Shown here one piece after another: positions 35,699 to 45,565 of a stretch of 64,000 nucleotides of DNA (positions are counted from its first letter, which is position 1; each line of letters begins with the position of its first letter). This DNA comes from Weizmannia acidilactici (GTDB lineage Bacteria; Bacillota; Bacilli; Bacillales; Bacillaceae_C): the NCBI RefSeq assembly GCF_008974185.1, contig NZ_BKZP01000003.1:1-64000 (forward strand). The letters run 5' to 3'. The position numbers and the translations under genes are program-made. The notes beneath the pieces were generated by a model. That model made no database searches, was not told the origin of the DNA, and worked only from the letters and a program-made list of their open reading frames with translations.

Positions 35699-35738
35699 TT
35701 TAACCACTCCTTCATTTGAATATTTCTAAACAGGGGGC

Positions 35739-36515
35739 TTACCGCACCAGCCAGCCTCCATCTACCGCGAGAATATGGCCTGTTACATAGTCGGATGCAG
35801 CGCTTGATAAAAAGATAACAGCGCCCATCAAGTCAGAAGGGACACCCCATCGTCCGGCCGGAATTCTGCTTAAAATTTCCCGGTTCCGGTTTTCATCCTG
35901 CCGAATCGGGGCTGTATTGGCAGTTTTGATATAACCCGGGGCGATCGCATTGACTTGGATATTGTACGCGCTTAATTCATTTGCGAACGCTTTTGTCAGC
36001 CCTGCAACACCATGCTTGCTGGCCGTATAGGAAGGGACAAATTTCCCGCCCTGAAAGGAAAGCATGGAAGCAACATTAATAATTTTTCCGCTTCTCAGTT
36101 TGGCCATTTCCTTAGCGGCAGCCTGGCTTAAATAGTAAACAGCATTTAAGTTCACATTCAGGACGCTTTCCCAGTCTTCATCTTTATACTCCAAAAGCGG
36201 CGCCCGCTTGATGATGCCGGCATTGTTCACTAAAATATCAATTCGGCCAAAGGTTTCGATGCAACCTTTAATGACTTGCTTCGCAGCTTCTTTCCCGCTT
36301 AAATCCGCTTTTACAAGCACCGCTTTCCTACCTTGTTTTTTGATCAAAGCTTTCGTTTCCTCGCCGCTTGACCGGTTGACCGGCAAATACAAATCCGCAC
36401 CCGCTTTCGCCAAAGCGACGGCATACGCCTGACCAAGCCCTGTCGCTGCTCCGGTCACAACCGCAACTTTTCCTTTTAAACTGAAAAAATCCATGGTGAA
36501 ATCGTCTAAATCCAT
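35739..36515 (-). CDS. kduD: 2-keto-3-deoxygluconate 5-dehydrogenase KduD
   Basis: A 258-residue short-chain dehydrogenase that reduces 2,5-diketo-3-deoxygluconate to KDG. Rossmann motif TGAATGLGQAYA at residues 22-33, NNAGI near 98, catalytic Ser in VASMLSFQGG and YTASK (Tyr-x3-Lys) near 160. The upstream frame is open, but AGGAGTGA points to the ATG at 36515. It lies 40 nt before kduI; together they convert pectin-lyase products to KDG. Confidence 0.92.
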   Translation of the reverse strand: MDLDDFTMDFFSLKGKVAVVTGAATGLGQAYAVALAKAGADLYLPVNRSSGEETKALIKKQGRKAVLVKADLSGKEAAKQVIKGCIETFGRIDILVNNAGIIKRAPLLEYKDEDWESVLNVNLNAVYYLSQAAAKEMAKLRSGKIINVASMLSFQGGKFVPSYTASKHGVAGLTKAFANELSAYNIQVNAIAPGYIKTANTAPIRQDENRNREILSRIPAGRWGVPSDLMGAVIFLSSAASDYVTGHILAVDGGWLVR

Positions 36516-36624
36516 AAACTTCACTCCTAAAACTATCATTTGTTGTATTATAAAAGATGGAAAGCGTTCATCAAGGTAATTCAAAAAAAGAAACTAAAAG
36601 CTGATATCAGCAATTTCAATTTAA

Positions 36625-36656
36625 AAAACGAGAGATTAATCATAATCTCCCGTTTT
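36625..36656 (-). terminator. Terminator after uronate symporter gene
   Basis: Minus-strand AACGGGAGATT and AATCTCTCGTT pair across six bases and are followed by a T run. It ends the kdgA...uxaC-symporter series and separates it from kduD-kduI. Confidence 0.85.
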
Positions 36657-36677
36657 AGGCCTTTTCAACTTATTCTA

Positions 36678-38102
36678 TTAACCTTGAATAAAGGTTCCAT
36701 TTTCCCAGCGCCCATTTTCCAAATCACTTGCAATACGTTTAAATTTGTCATCAGGTAGATTATATAAAAATGTAATAATGACCGCTGCAAGCAGTAAGGC
36801 AATTGCAGGATAAATTGTCATAGCACCTTTAATTCCAAGTAGAGTAGTTGAAGTTTGGTGAGCATTCGCAACATAACCTGTTGCAGCAAGAATGCCCGCA
36901 GAAACTAATGCTGCAATTGACTGGGCAATTTTTCGTGAAAAATTAAATGCCGCATAGGTAATACCTTCTTTGCGCACTCCAGTGTGCCAATGCCCGTAGT
37001 CTATCGTATCTGAAACGAAAGCCCAAGTAATGCCATTTGGAATTGCCAGAGCCACATAACCGATCGTAACTAAAATGATAAATGTATAAATATTGGTAGG
37101 GATAATAAAGTTCAACCCATCAGCAACTACACCAATAAGAAGTCCGCCAATAGCTGTTCTTTTCTTTCCAAAGCGGCGCACCAAAAAAGGAATTAACGTA
37201 ATCCCTGCAACAGAACAACCCATCATAACAAAGTTAATAATTGGCTGTAATCCGATATTGCCGAGATTATATTTGCAAAAATAAATCATCATTTGATTAT
37301 TTGTATTCATTGCAGAAATTGTAAATAGAGTCATTAAAATCAGGCTCCATAACGGCCGATTCGTAAATACCACGCGCAGATAATCTTTTAACGTTTCCCG
37401 TTCCTTACTTCTTGAATTTTCAGCTTTGATATGCTCTTTTGTATTGATATAACAGATAAAGAAACCACATATTCCAATGAAAGCCATAATAGCCGCAGTA
37501 ATAGCATAACCGATTTTTGTACTTGGAAACATCAGCATGATCGGAACAAAGGCAACGCCTGTTACCAATTGCGCGCCAATTGATCCAGCCTGCCGAGTCG
37601 AAGCCATAAATGATCTATCTTCTACATTTCGTGTCATAACAGAGGCCAAAGAGCCATACGGTACATTTGTAAACGAATACAAAATACCCCATGCCATATA
37701 AGTGGCATAAGCATAAATAATTTTTTCCGTCGGTGATAAACCGGACGGCATCGTGAATGTAATGACTGTCATAATGGCCAATAAGATGGAAGATATCATC
37801 ATTACAGGCCGAAACTTCCCGCGTTTCCCCGGTTTTCTCGCATCAATGATTGACCCTGCTAAAGGATCCATAAATGCATCAAATATTTTGGTTATGGAAA
37901 AGATGCCAGCAGCAGCTGCTGCACTGATTCCAGCAATATCTGTATAAAAATTGGTTAAATATGCTTGCCCTAAGTCAAACATGAATCCGTTTCCAAAGTC
38001 ACCAAAACCATAACTCACTTTTTCTTTTATAGATATTCGATTTGATGCATGTTGAGGATCAATATTTTTTTCTGCTGCACTGTTTACAACATTTTCAGCC
38101 AT
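36678..38102 (-). CDS. GPH-family uronide:cation symporter
   Basis: A 474-residue transporter with about 12 membrane helices of the glycoside-pentoside-hexuronide (MelB/UidB) family. Typical text: VSYGFGDFGNGFMFDLG at the N-terminus, FDAFMDPLAGSIIDARK near 90 and SDTIDYGHWHTGVRKEG near 375. It resembles B. subtilis YjmB, which lies beside uxaC, and most likely imports galacturonate, glucuronate or their oligomers with Na+ or H+. Its DNA looks richer in A+T than the neighbouring enzyme genes. It follows uxaC by 79 nt. Confidence 0.88.
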   Translation of the reverse strand: MAENVVNSAAEKNIDPQHASNRISIKEKVSYGFGDFGNGFMFDLGQAYLTNFYTDIAGISAAAAAGIFSITKIFDAFMDPLAGSIIDARKPGKRGKFRPVMMISSILLAIMTVITFTMPSGLSPTEKIIYAYATYMAWGILYSFTNVPYGSLASVMTRNVEDRSFMASTRQAGSIGAQLVTGVAFVPIMLMFPSTKIGYAITAAIMAFIGICGFFICYINTKEHIKAENSRSKERETLKDYLRVVFTNRPLWSLILMTLFTISAMNTNNQMMIYFCKYNLGNIGLQPIINFVMMGCSVAGITLIPFLVRRFGKKRTAIGGLLIGVVADGLNFIIPTNIYTFIILVTIGYVALAIPNGITWAFVSDTIDYGHWHTGVRKEGITYAAFNFSRKIAQSIAALVSAGILAATGYVANAHQTSTTLLGIKGAMTIYPAIALLLAAVIITFLYNLPDDKFKRIASDLENGRWENGTFIQG

Positions 38103-38181
38103 GGTTAGCCACCACCTTTTTAAAATATATATTTCATATTTAAACCAGCAGAAGCTTTATGATTTAAGAAGTTTCTTAACT

Positions 38182-39594
38182 CTAATCAAAAAATCCGAAA
38201 TAGCGGTAAGCATTATTATAAGCAATATCTTCTACTATTTTTCCGATTTGTTCCTCGTCATCCGGAATCTGGCCGCGTTCCGCCCATTCGCCGAATAATT
38301 CGCATAGCACCCTGCGGAAATATTCGTGGCGCGGATAAGATAGGAAGCTGCGCGAATCCGTCAGCATGCCGACAAAATTAGGCAGCAGGCTCTCTTCAGC
38401 AAAGATTTCCAATTGCCTGCGCATTCCGCTTCTCGTATCATTAAACCACCATGCACACCCGAGCTGTAATTTTTGTACGGTGTCTTTTTGGAAGCATCCC
38501 ATGATGGTGACAAGCGGAAACCAGTCATTTGGATTGAGCGAGTACAGGATCGTCTTTGGTATAATGTTTTCATTTTCCGCGCTTGCAAATAGTTTTGCAA
38601 TTGATTCTGCAATATTCTCATCTATCAAAGCATCATAACCTGTATCCGGACCAAGTTTGTTAAACATCAGTTCATTCAAGTTCCGGTATGCATGGATATG
38701 ATATTGCATCACCCAGTTCTTTTCATGATAAATACGCATCAATTCTTTTAATAAAGCAGTTCGGTACTGGCTGATTTCAAGTTCGGTTAACGTTTCTTTT
38801 GACAAAGATTTCCTTACAATATGGTTTAATTCTTCCGGTGTTGCCTCAGCATACGTAAAAGTATCCAAAGCATGGTCAGACAATCGGCTCCCTAATTCAT
38901 GGAAATATTCAACTCTGTGCTGGATTGCATCAACTATATCATCAAAGTTTTGAATCGAAACGCCGGATACTTTTGACAATCGATGAATATAGTCTGCGTA
39001 TTCTTCCTTTTGAATATTTAATACTTTGTCCGGGCGGAAAGCCGGTAATACTTTAAAACCATTTTCCGTTTCTGATTCTTTAAGCAATTTGTGATAATGA
39101 AGATCATCCACCGGATCATCTGTTGTACAGACGACTTTGACATTGCTATTTTTTATAAGATTTCTAGGTTTAAAATCTTCCGTTGCCAGCAACTGATTCG
39201 CTTTTTCCCAAATTTCCGGGGCGGTTTGACGATTCAATATCGTTTCAATTCCAAAAAAGCGCCTTAATTCCAAATGGGTCCATTCATAAAGCGGATTGCC
39301 CACTGATTTTTCAATGGTTTCTGCCCATTTCAAAAATTTCTCGTAAGGTTCTGCATCACCCGTAATATATTTTTCCGGAACACCGTTTGCACGCATCAGT
39401 CTCCATTTATAATGGTCTCCGTAATTACCCTCATTAATCCAAACTTGGGCAAGATCGCGAAAATTTTGATTTTCATAGATTTCTTTAGGATTTAAATGGC
39501 AATGGTAATCAATAATCGGCATTTTTTCCGCATGGTTATGGAATAGCTTCCGAGAAAAATCTGTCGTTAATAAGAAATCTTTATCTAAAAACAT
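38182..39594 (-). CDS. uxaC: Glucuronate isomerase UxaC
   Basis: A 470-residue uronate isomerase (amidohydrolase fold): D-galacturonate to D-tagaturonate and D-glucuronate to D-fructuronate. The metal site IIDYHCHLNPKEIYEN (His-x-His) is near residue 25. An upstream ATG exists at 39636, but AAGGG seven bases ahead of the ATG at 39594 and the family N-terminus support 39594. It lies 38 nt after uxaA in the uxaB-uxaA-uxaC series and starts the galacturonate route. Confidence 0.94.
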   Translation of the reverse strand: MFLDKDFLLTTDFSRKLFHNHAEKMPIIDYHCHLNPKEIYENQNFRDLAQVWINEGNYGDHYKWRLMRANGVPEKYITGDAEPYEKFLKWAETIEKSVGNPLYEWTHLELRRFFGIETILNRQTAPEIWEKANQLLATEDFKPRNLIKNSNVKVVCTTDDPVDDLHYHKLLKESETENGFKVLPAFRPDKVLNIQKEEYADYIHRLSKVSGVSIQNFDDIVDAIQHRVEYFHELGSRLSDHALDTFTYAEATPEELNHIVRKSLSKETLTELEISQYRTALLKELMRIYHEKNWVMQYHIHAYRNLNELMFNKLGPDTGYDALIDENIAESIAKLFASAENENIIPKTILYSLNPNDWFPLVTIMGCFQKDTVQKLQLGCAWWFNDTRSGMRRQLEIFAEESLLPNFVGMLTDSRSFLSYPRHEYFRRVLCELFGEWAERGQIPDDEEQIGKIVEDIAYNNAYRYFGFFD

Positions 39595-39632
39595 ATTGGA
39601 TCCCTTCTTTAATAAAATGTTTATTGAATTCA

Positions 39633-41123
39633 TCATTCTGTAACACCGTTTTTGAAAATCGCAATATCATGGATATGGCGGAGTTCATTTTTTGTCTTTT
39701 TGCCGCTCGCAACCTCGATAATAAATTGGATAAATTGCTCAGCCACCTCATCCATCGTTTTATCCAGCAGCTGCCCGGCGTTAAAATCTATCCACTGCTT
39801 TTTAGTTTCATAGAGCTGGGTATTCGTAGATACTTTCACCGTTGGTACAAAAGTTCCAAAAGGTGTACCTCTCCCTGTTGTAAACAAAACCATTTGGCAG
39901 TCTGCCGCAGCAAGTGCTGTGGAAGATACAAGGTCATTTCCAGGTGCCTGAAGCAAGGACAAACCTTTTTCTTTAATTTTTTCTCCGTATTCCAATACAT
40001 CCACCACAGCCGACGTACCTGCTTTTTGGGTACAGCCGAGAGATTTGTCCTCCAGTGTTGTAATCCCGCCTGCTTTATTTCCAGGAGAAGGATTCTCATA
40101 AATAGGCTGGCCGTACGATGCAAAATAATCTTTAAAATTATTGATAAGGGTTACGATTTTATTGAAAACGTCTTTATTTTTCGCGCGTGCCATTAACACT
40201 TTTTCCGCGCCAAACATTTCCGGCACTTCTGTTAGAACAGTAGATCCGCCTTGAGAGACGATGTAATCGGAAAACCGTCCCAGCAAAGGATTGCCAGTAA
40301 TGCCCGAAAAGCCGTCCGAACCGCCGCATTTTAAGCCGATTTTTAACTCAGATAAAGGCAGGTCGACTCTTTGGTCATTTTTCGCTGCATCATTCAATTC
40401 TTCCAATAAGCGGACGCCTGTTTCCACTTCATCTTCAACATTTTGGCAAATCATAAATTTTACACGCGCTTCATCAAATTCACCCATTTGTTTTTTCATC
40501 TCATCCAGCTGGTTATTCTCGCAGCCAAGTCCAAACACGAGAACCCCGCCGGCATTTGGATGTTTAGCTGCATCGATTAAAATTTTTTGGGTATTCTCCA
40601 AATCATCTCCCAACTGTGAACAGCCGTATGGGTGCTTAAAAAGAATAATCTCATCAAATGCACCGTTATCCGGGTGATTTTGCTTAAATTGTTCAACGAT
40701 CAAATCTCCGATCATATTGATACAGCCCACGGTTGGAATGATATATAAATCATTGCGGATCCCGGCTTTGCCGTTTTTTCGCAAATACCCTTTAAATGTG
40801 CGGCTTTCTTTCGGATAAATATTTGGGTTTAGTTCCAGATTGTATTCATATTCTATTTTTCCTGATAGATTTGTACTGACATTATGGGTATGGACCCAGC
40901 TGCCCTTTGAAATGGATTGCGTCGCATATCCAATCGGCGATCCGTATTTAATAATGTTTGTATTTTCAGAAATATCTTCTGTTGCGATTTTATGTCCTCT
41001 TTTTACAACCTCATTCACCATCAAGGTTTTGTTCCCCAATACTACGGTTTCACCGGGCTGCAAATCTTGCAGGGCAACAATTACATTGTCTCTCGGATGA
41101 AGCTGAATCGTTTTATTTTTCAA
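39633..41123 (-). CDS. uxaA: Altronate dehydratase UxaA
   Basis: A 496-residue dehydratase that converts D-altronate to KDG. An N-terminal SAF-type domain (residues 1-95, with GSWVHTHNVST) is joined to the large altronase domain with conserved cysteines in GCSQLGDDLE, LGCENNQ and CGGSDGFSG. The start overlaps the end of uxaB by 11 nt, indicating coupled translation. Length agrees with B. subtilis UxaA. Confidence 0.94.
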   Translation of the reverse strand: MKNKTIQLHPRDNVIVALQDLQPGETVVLGNKTLMVNEVVKRGHKIATEDISENTNIIKYGSPIGYATQSISKGSWVHTHNVSTNLSGKIEYEYNLELNPNIYPKESRTFKGYLRKNGKAGIRNDLYIIPTVGCINMIGDLIVEQFKQNHPDNGAFDEIILFKHPYGCSQLGDDLENTQKILIDAAKHPNAGGVLVFGLGCENNQLDEMKKQMGEFDEARVKFMICQNVEDEVETGVRLLEELNDAAKNDQRVDLPLSELKIGLKCGGSDGFSGITGNPLLGRFSDYIVSQGGSTVLTEVPEMFGAEKVLMARAKNKDVFNKIVTLINNFKDYFASYGQPIYENPSPGNKAGGITTLEDKSLGCTQKAGTSAVVDVLEYGEKIKEKGLSLLQAPGNDLVSSTALAAADCQMVLFTTGRGTPFGTFVPTVKVSTNTQLYETKKQWIDFNAGQLLDKTMDEVAEQFIQFIIEVASGKKTKNELRHIHDIAIFKNGVTE

Positions 41124-42549
41124 AAGACAATTCCTCCTCGTTGGCCATTTGGACTGCTTTACGAGCGCCTTCGTTTTTGATCAATTTTATTCCTTTGTGT
41201 ACTTGTTCCAACAGGCCATCTATTTTTGTCAAATCTTCGCCCCACAAAGATTCATTTGCTAATATTGCTTTCACATAGTGATCAGTTTTGTAAGCATTCT
41301 CAAAAGTTGTTAATACATCTGGAAGATCAATTGCTCGTGCAAGTGTATGGTCTTGTTTTCCATAAATTACAAGCAACCCGGATAGAGCTAATGAAATTCT
41401 CATTGGAATTTTATGAAAGCGCTCAATATATTTTTTCAACGTTGGAAGAAGTCGGGCTTGAAATTTGGAAACACTGTTCAAAGCAATGGAATCCAACTCA
41501 TGCTCCATAAATGGATTTTTGAAACGTTCCTGAATTTCAGCTGCATAACTTGTTAACTCTTCTTTCGGAAGATCCAGGGACGGTATTATCTCCTCGTACA
41601 TTTCCCGGTCAATAAACCGGTAAAAATCCGGATCATCCATTAATTCCCCGACGGTTTTGATGCCGGCTAAGCGTGCCAGACAAGCCATTGTCGTATGCGG
41701 TCCGTTTAATAAGTAAACCTTGCGATCGCGGTACGGTTTTAAATGGTCTGTGACAACCACATTCAGTCCCGCTTTTTTTAGCGGTAGCTCCTCTTCCAAT
41801 TCCCGCGGCCCTTCAATGACCCAAATTAAAAATGGTTCCGCTTTCGCAATCATTGTATCTTCATAGCCCCATTCTTTCCAGAGCGCCTCTGCCCGTTCTT
41901 TTGGATAACCGGGGACGATCCTATCGACCAAGCTGGAGCAGAAAGTATTTTCCGATTCTAGCCAGCCGGTAAATGCTTCACCAAGTTTCCACTCATCTGC
42001 GTAACGAAGTACAATATTTTTTAAATGTTTTCCGTTATCTTCAATCAGTTCACATGGGATAATATAAAATCCCTTTTTGCCAGCTTTAAACCTCTCATAA
42101 AGCAAAGCTGTCAGTTTTGCCGGAAAGCTTACCGGCGGCCGGTCGGATAATGCATCTCCTTCATGATAGGCAATGCCGGCTTCCGTTGTATTGGAGAAAA
42201 TAAACCGGACATTTTCATCTTCCGCCAAGCGTAAATAGGCATCATAATTTTCATAAGGATTGATTCCGGTATTGACGGAAGAAATAATTTCATGGGTTTG
42301 TATATTTTCTCCATGGGATTTTCCTTCAAGCAATACAGTAAATAAATAATCCTGTTCTGCTAATTGCCCGACTCTGCCGGTTGGTAATGATTGAACAATC
42401 GTTACACCACCTTCAAAAAGACCTTTTTTATTCATTTGCTGTATCTGCCAATCGACAAAAGCACGGAGAAAATTTCCATCTCCAAATTGAATGGCTTTTG
42501 TTGGATAACGGGGCAAGTCTTTAAAATATGAATTGGATAACTTGATCAC
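41113..42549 (-). CDS. uxaB: Tagaturonate reductase UxaB
   Basis: A 478-residue mannitol-dehydrogenase-family oxidoreductase that reduces D-tagaturonate to D-altronate with NADH. The signature KAIQFGDGNFLRAFVDW at residues 16-32 is the nucleotide-binding region, and NGPHTTMACLA occurs near 280. The frame opens upstream, but AGGAGG is seven bases from the GTG at 42549, which also gives the normal family length. Read with UxaC and UxaA it completes galacturonate to KDG. No mannonate-branch enzymes (UxuA, UxuB) are in the window. Confidence 0.93.
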   Translation of the reverse strand: MIKLSNSYFKDLPRYPTKAIQFGDGNFLRAFVDWQIQQMNKKGLFEGGVTIVQSLPTGRVGQLAEQDYLFTVLLEGKSHGENIQTHEIISSVNTGINPYENYDAYLRLAEDENVRFIFSNTTEAGIAYHEGDALSDRPPVSFPAKLTALLYERFKAGKKGFYIIPCELIEDNGKHLKNIVLRYADEWKLGEAFTGWLESENTFCSSLVDRIVPGYPKERAEALWKEWGYEDTMIAKAEPFLIWVIEGPRELEEELPLKKAGLNVVVTDHLKPYRDRKVYLLNGPHTTMACLARLAGIKTVGELMDDPDFYRFIDREMYEEIIPSLDLPKEELTSYAAEIQERFKNPFMEHELDSIALNSVSKFQARLLPTLKKYIERFHKIPMRISLALSGLLVIYGKQDHTLARAIDLPDVLTTFENAYKTDHYVKAILANESLWGEDLTKIDGLLEQVHKGIKLIKNEGARKAVQMANEEELSFEK

Positions 42550-42686
42550 CTTTATCCCTCCTATATTTATTATTTGGAAACCATGTTTCTCATTCATGCT
42601 TACATTTTTTATTATAGTGCGCTTACAAATTTATTCAATAGCTTTTTATTATTTTTTTCCTTATTCAACAAATAGACAAACAATAA

Positions 42687-43691
42687 TCAGCGGACGACTT
42701 CCCGGCCGGGAGTATCGAGCCATGATTTGACATCCCTTTCTGTCAGCGGCAGCATATCCCCATTGATGGAATGTTTTAGGACGGACGCTGCGGTAGCAAA
42801 TTGTACGGTTTGTTCCGCTTCCATTCCTGTTAATATCCCGTGGAGGATTCCTGCAACATATGCATCGCCGCCGCCGATCCGGTCTACGATCGGAAAAAGG
42901 TGATACCGCTCAGATTTTTTAAACTCCCCTTTAATCCATAACATTCCCTGCAATTCATTACAGGACGGGGAGATGACATACCGATCCGTTGCGTAAAGCG
43001 CACGGATGTTAGGGTAAATTTGGCTGATCTTCCGGTAGCATTCCTCCATATTGCCGGGCACCGCAACAGATGCGTCAATCTCAAAGAAGTTACGGGCATC
43101 CATATAGTTCGCACAGCAATAGCTGACCATCGGCAAAATCGGGATAATGGCCTCTTTCGCTTCTTCAAGCGTCCACATGGCCTGCCGGAAATTGATGTCG
43201 AAACTGACCGGGATGCCGCGGTCATATGCCGCTTTTACCAGTATTTGCCCATTCTTTTTCCAAGATTCGGATAAAGCAAATGTGATACCGGAAATGTGAA
43301 AGAGCGAAACATTTTCAAAAAGCCGGTCAAAATCCCACTCATGGATATCCATTTGGCAAAAACTTGAATGTTCCCTGTCGTAAATCACTTTTGAATTGCG
43401 CAGGGTGCTCCCTTGTTCCAAAAAATAAATGCCCAGACGCTTTCCTCCAAACAAGAGATGGGAAGTATCAATCCCGTTGGCGCGGAGATTTCTTACGGCT
43501 GCCGTCCCCAAAGGCGAATTCGGCACCATGCTGGCAAAAGAAACATCATGACCGAAGTGGGCCAATGTTGAAGCGACATTGGCTTCCGACCCGCCGTAAT
43601 TCACATTTAATGATTGGCTGCAAGACAATAAATCCCCTGAACAAGTTGAAAGTCGCAACAAAATTTCCCCAAGTGTTAAAATTTTAGGCAT
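42687..43691 (-). CDS. kdgK: PfkB-family KDG kinase (copy 2)
   Basis: A 334-residue PfkB sugar kinase with NYGGSEANVASTLAHFG near residue 31 and the catalytic DRIGGGDAYVAGILHG near 268 (Asp present). It is cotranscribed with KDPG aldolase, overlapping its stop by 8 nt, so KDG is the likely substrate. It differs widely from the kinase at 33672-34643, implying distinct origins rather than recent duplication. About 137 nt of A/T-rich DNA separates it from uxaB, with no clear promoter that I can name. Confidence 0.88.
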   Translation of the reverse strand: MPKILTLGEILLRLSTCSGDLLSCSQSLNVNYGGSEANVASTLAHFGHDVSFASMVPNSPLGTAAVRNLRANGIDTSHLLFGGKRLGIYFLEQGSTLRNSKVIYDREHSSFCQMDIHEWDFDRLFENVSLFHISGITFALSESWKKNGQILVKAAYDRGIPVSFDINFRQAMWTLEEAKEAIIPILPMVSYCCANYMDARNFFEIDASVAVPGNMEECYRKISQIYPNIRALYATDRYVISPSCNELQGMLWIKGEFKKSERYHLFPIVDRIGGGDAYVAGILHGILTGMEAEQTVQFATAASVLKHSINGDMLPLTERDVKSWLDTPGREVVR

Positions 43692-44355
43692 ATTGACCCC
43701 TCAATTGTTGCGCTTCACGCAGCTGTTTGTATTTTTGCATGAATGCTTGGGCAGTCTCGGTAACTTTTTCGAATTGATTGGTTTCTGCGTGCTTTAATAA
43801 ACTTCCGCCAACGCCAAGGATTTTGCAGCCAGCATTTATCCAGTCGCACATATTATCCAGGTTGATTCCGCCTGAAGGCATAATTTCCAATTGCGGCAAC
43901 GGCGCTTTTACATCTTTTACAAATGCAGGGCCAACGATATTGCTTGGGAACAGCTTAATCACTTCCGCTCCTGCCTGCATTGCTGTTTTCATTTCATTCA
44001 CGGTCATGCAACCCGGAATATAAGGGACTTGATAAAGATTGCACAAAGCAGCCGTATCAGCATCGAAGGTTGGCGCAACAATGAACTTGGCACCTGACAT
44101 CAGCGCAATTTGGGCGGTTGGGGCGTCAAGGACGGTACCGGCGCCAATCAAAACATCCTGATGGTCTGTATATTGTTTTGTAATTTTTCGGATCGCAACA
44201 TCAGCATTTGGAACTGTAAAAGTCAGTTCAATACTTTTAATGCCCCCGGCAATTAAGGCATCTGTGATGTCCAAAGCTTTCTCAACAGAATCCGCCCGCA
44301 AAACAGCGACAATACCGTTTTTTTCTAAAGCCTGTAATATTTCAATTTTTTTCAT
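43684..44355 (-). CDS. kdgA: KDPG aldolase
   Basis: A 223-residue class I aldolase cleaving 2-keto-3-deoxy-6-phosphogluconate to pyruvate and glyceraldehyde 3-phosphate. The Schiff-base Lys is in AEVIKLFPSN (near residue 131), the Glu in SIELTFTVP (near 43), and the phosphate site is PSGGINLDN. First gene of the series; an 18-nt gap upstream leads to the shared palindromic site. Its product joins glycolysis at GapA, whose operon lies at the far end of this window. Confidence 0.94.
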   Translation of the reverse strand: MKKIEILQALEKNGIVAVLRADSVEKALDITDALIAGGIKSIELTFTVPNADVAIRKITKQYTDHQDVLIGAGTVLDAPTAQIALMSGAKFIVAPTFDADTAALCNLYQVPYIPGCMTVNEMKTAMQAGAEVIKLFPSNIVGPAFVKDVKAPLPQLEIMPSGGINLDNMCDWINAGCKILGVGGSLLKHAETNQFEKVTETAQAFMQKYKQLREAQQLRGQYA

Positions 44356-44372
44356 GATGCCACACTCCTTTT

Positions 44373-44389
44373 GTTTCTTTATAATAAAC
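44373..44389 (-). promoter_or_regulatory. Candidate KdgR operator at kdgA
   Basis: GTTTCTTTATAATAAAC read on the plus strand, palindromic apart from one position in seven per arm. It resembles the site before kdgK and lies in the leader of the kdgA operon, facing the divergent-side IclR-type regulator gene. Confidence 0.65.
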
Positions 44390-44466
44390 TTTATTTATAT
44401 ATAATAAACACAATTTTATTTTACATTAACGGCAACTTTGTGTAAACCATTTCATGAAAAATAAAA

Positions 44467-44502
44467 TAAAAAAACTTGCTCCTGTTTTAGGAACAAGTTT
44501 TT
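44467..44502 (-). terminator. Terminator after kdgR
   Basis: Minus-strand AAAAACTTG-T-TCCT and AGGA-G-CAAGTTTTT arms around a short loop, followed by T residues, within 10 nt of the stop codon. Confidence 0.8.
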
Positions 44503-44509
44503 CCGTAAA

Positions 44510-45319
44510 TCAACCATTCATTTTATTTTCAATTTTTCGCCGTGCCTGTTTCACCAGGTCAATAATTTCGTTTTTCTTTTCCTCACTCATCCGGAAAATC
44601 GGGGAACTGACACTCATGATCCCTTCAATTTTGCCATTCCGCTTGATGACCGTGCTGATGCAAAAAATTTCGTCTTCATTTTCCTGGTTATCAATCGCGT
44701 AGCCGAGTTGCTTTATTTCCTTCAAATTTTTTAACAGCTCTTCAGGATCTGTAATCGTATTTTCGGTCCTTTTTTCCAATTTTGTCCGCGCCAAATAACC
44801 CCGTATGTCTTCTTCGCTTTGTTCAGCCAAATACGCTTTCCCCATTGCGGAACAGTACAACGGCAATGTATGCCCTACTTGTGAGCTTAAAATAATTTGC
44901 CCTTTTCCATTCAATTTTTTAACATACACAATATGATCGCGGTCATATACGCCCAAATGAATCGTTTCCCCAATTTTTTCATTCAGCTCTACCAATTCAG
45001 GCTCCGCAACATTTACAATGTTGAATGATTTACGGGCGGTTTCCCCGTAGCGGATCAGTGCGGTGCCGAGCGTATATTTTTTCGTTTCTTCATCGCGTTT
45101 GACAAAATCTATGGAGCAGAGCGTATTTAAAATCTTCAATACGGTAGATTTGCTTGTATTTAAAGCTGTGCAAATTTCCTGCAGATTAACCGGGTCAACC
45201 CTGTGTTCCAAATAATCCAATATGTCTTTTGCCCGAATTAAAACGGTGCCATAAGGTTTTTTGTCTGTTGTCGTTCCCACTGTCATGAACTCCCGCATGT
45301 ATTTTTGTTGTATATTCAT
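44510..45319 (-). CDS. kdgR: IclR-family uronate regulator (KdgR-like)
   Basis: A 269-residue IclR-family regulator. A winged helix-turn-helix lies near residues 28-80 (LQEICTALNTSKSTVLKILN), followed by an effector-binding domain with GHTLPLYCSAMGKAYLA. It flanks the uronate operon and is the most likely repressor of the kdgA and kdgK operons, with KDG or a related acid as inducer. It is not the LacI-type KdgR of B. subtilis, so the symbol describes the role only. Start codon choice among ATGs at 45319 and slightly downstream is open. Confidence 0.85.
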   Translation of the reverse strand: MNIQQKYMREFMTVGTTTDKKPYGTVLIRAKDILDYLEHRVDPVNLQEICTALNTSKSTVLKILNTLCSIDFVKRDEETKKYTLGTALIRYGETARKSFNIVNVAEPELVELNEKIGETIHLGVYDRDHIVYVKKLNGKGQIILSSQVGHTLPLYCSAMGKAYLAEQSEEDIRGYLARTKLEKRTENTITDPEELLKNLKEIKQLGYAIDNQENEDEIFCISTVIKRNGKIEGIMSVSSPIFRMSEEKKNEIIDLVKQARRKIENKMNG

Positions 45320-45565
45320 TTTACATTCTCAAAAAGTAGCCAAATAAGAAACAATTTTTCCTGACACACTCTTTATAACATAAATTTACATAGAAGTAAA
45401 ATGATTATATAGCCTGGTATGTGTCAAGTTTTTCTCGACATTGTTTAAAAGTCAGTGATTTCCAGACATTCTTTTTGTACGCTTTTGGCTGTTGCACTTT
45501 GCTTGCTTCCCTAGATAAGGGGAAATTCCAAAAGCCGTTCAACCGGGCACATGGGGCACCCCTTT

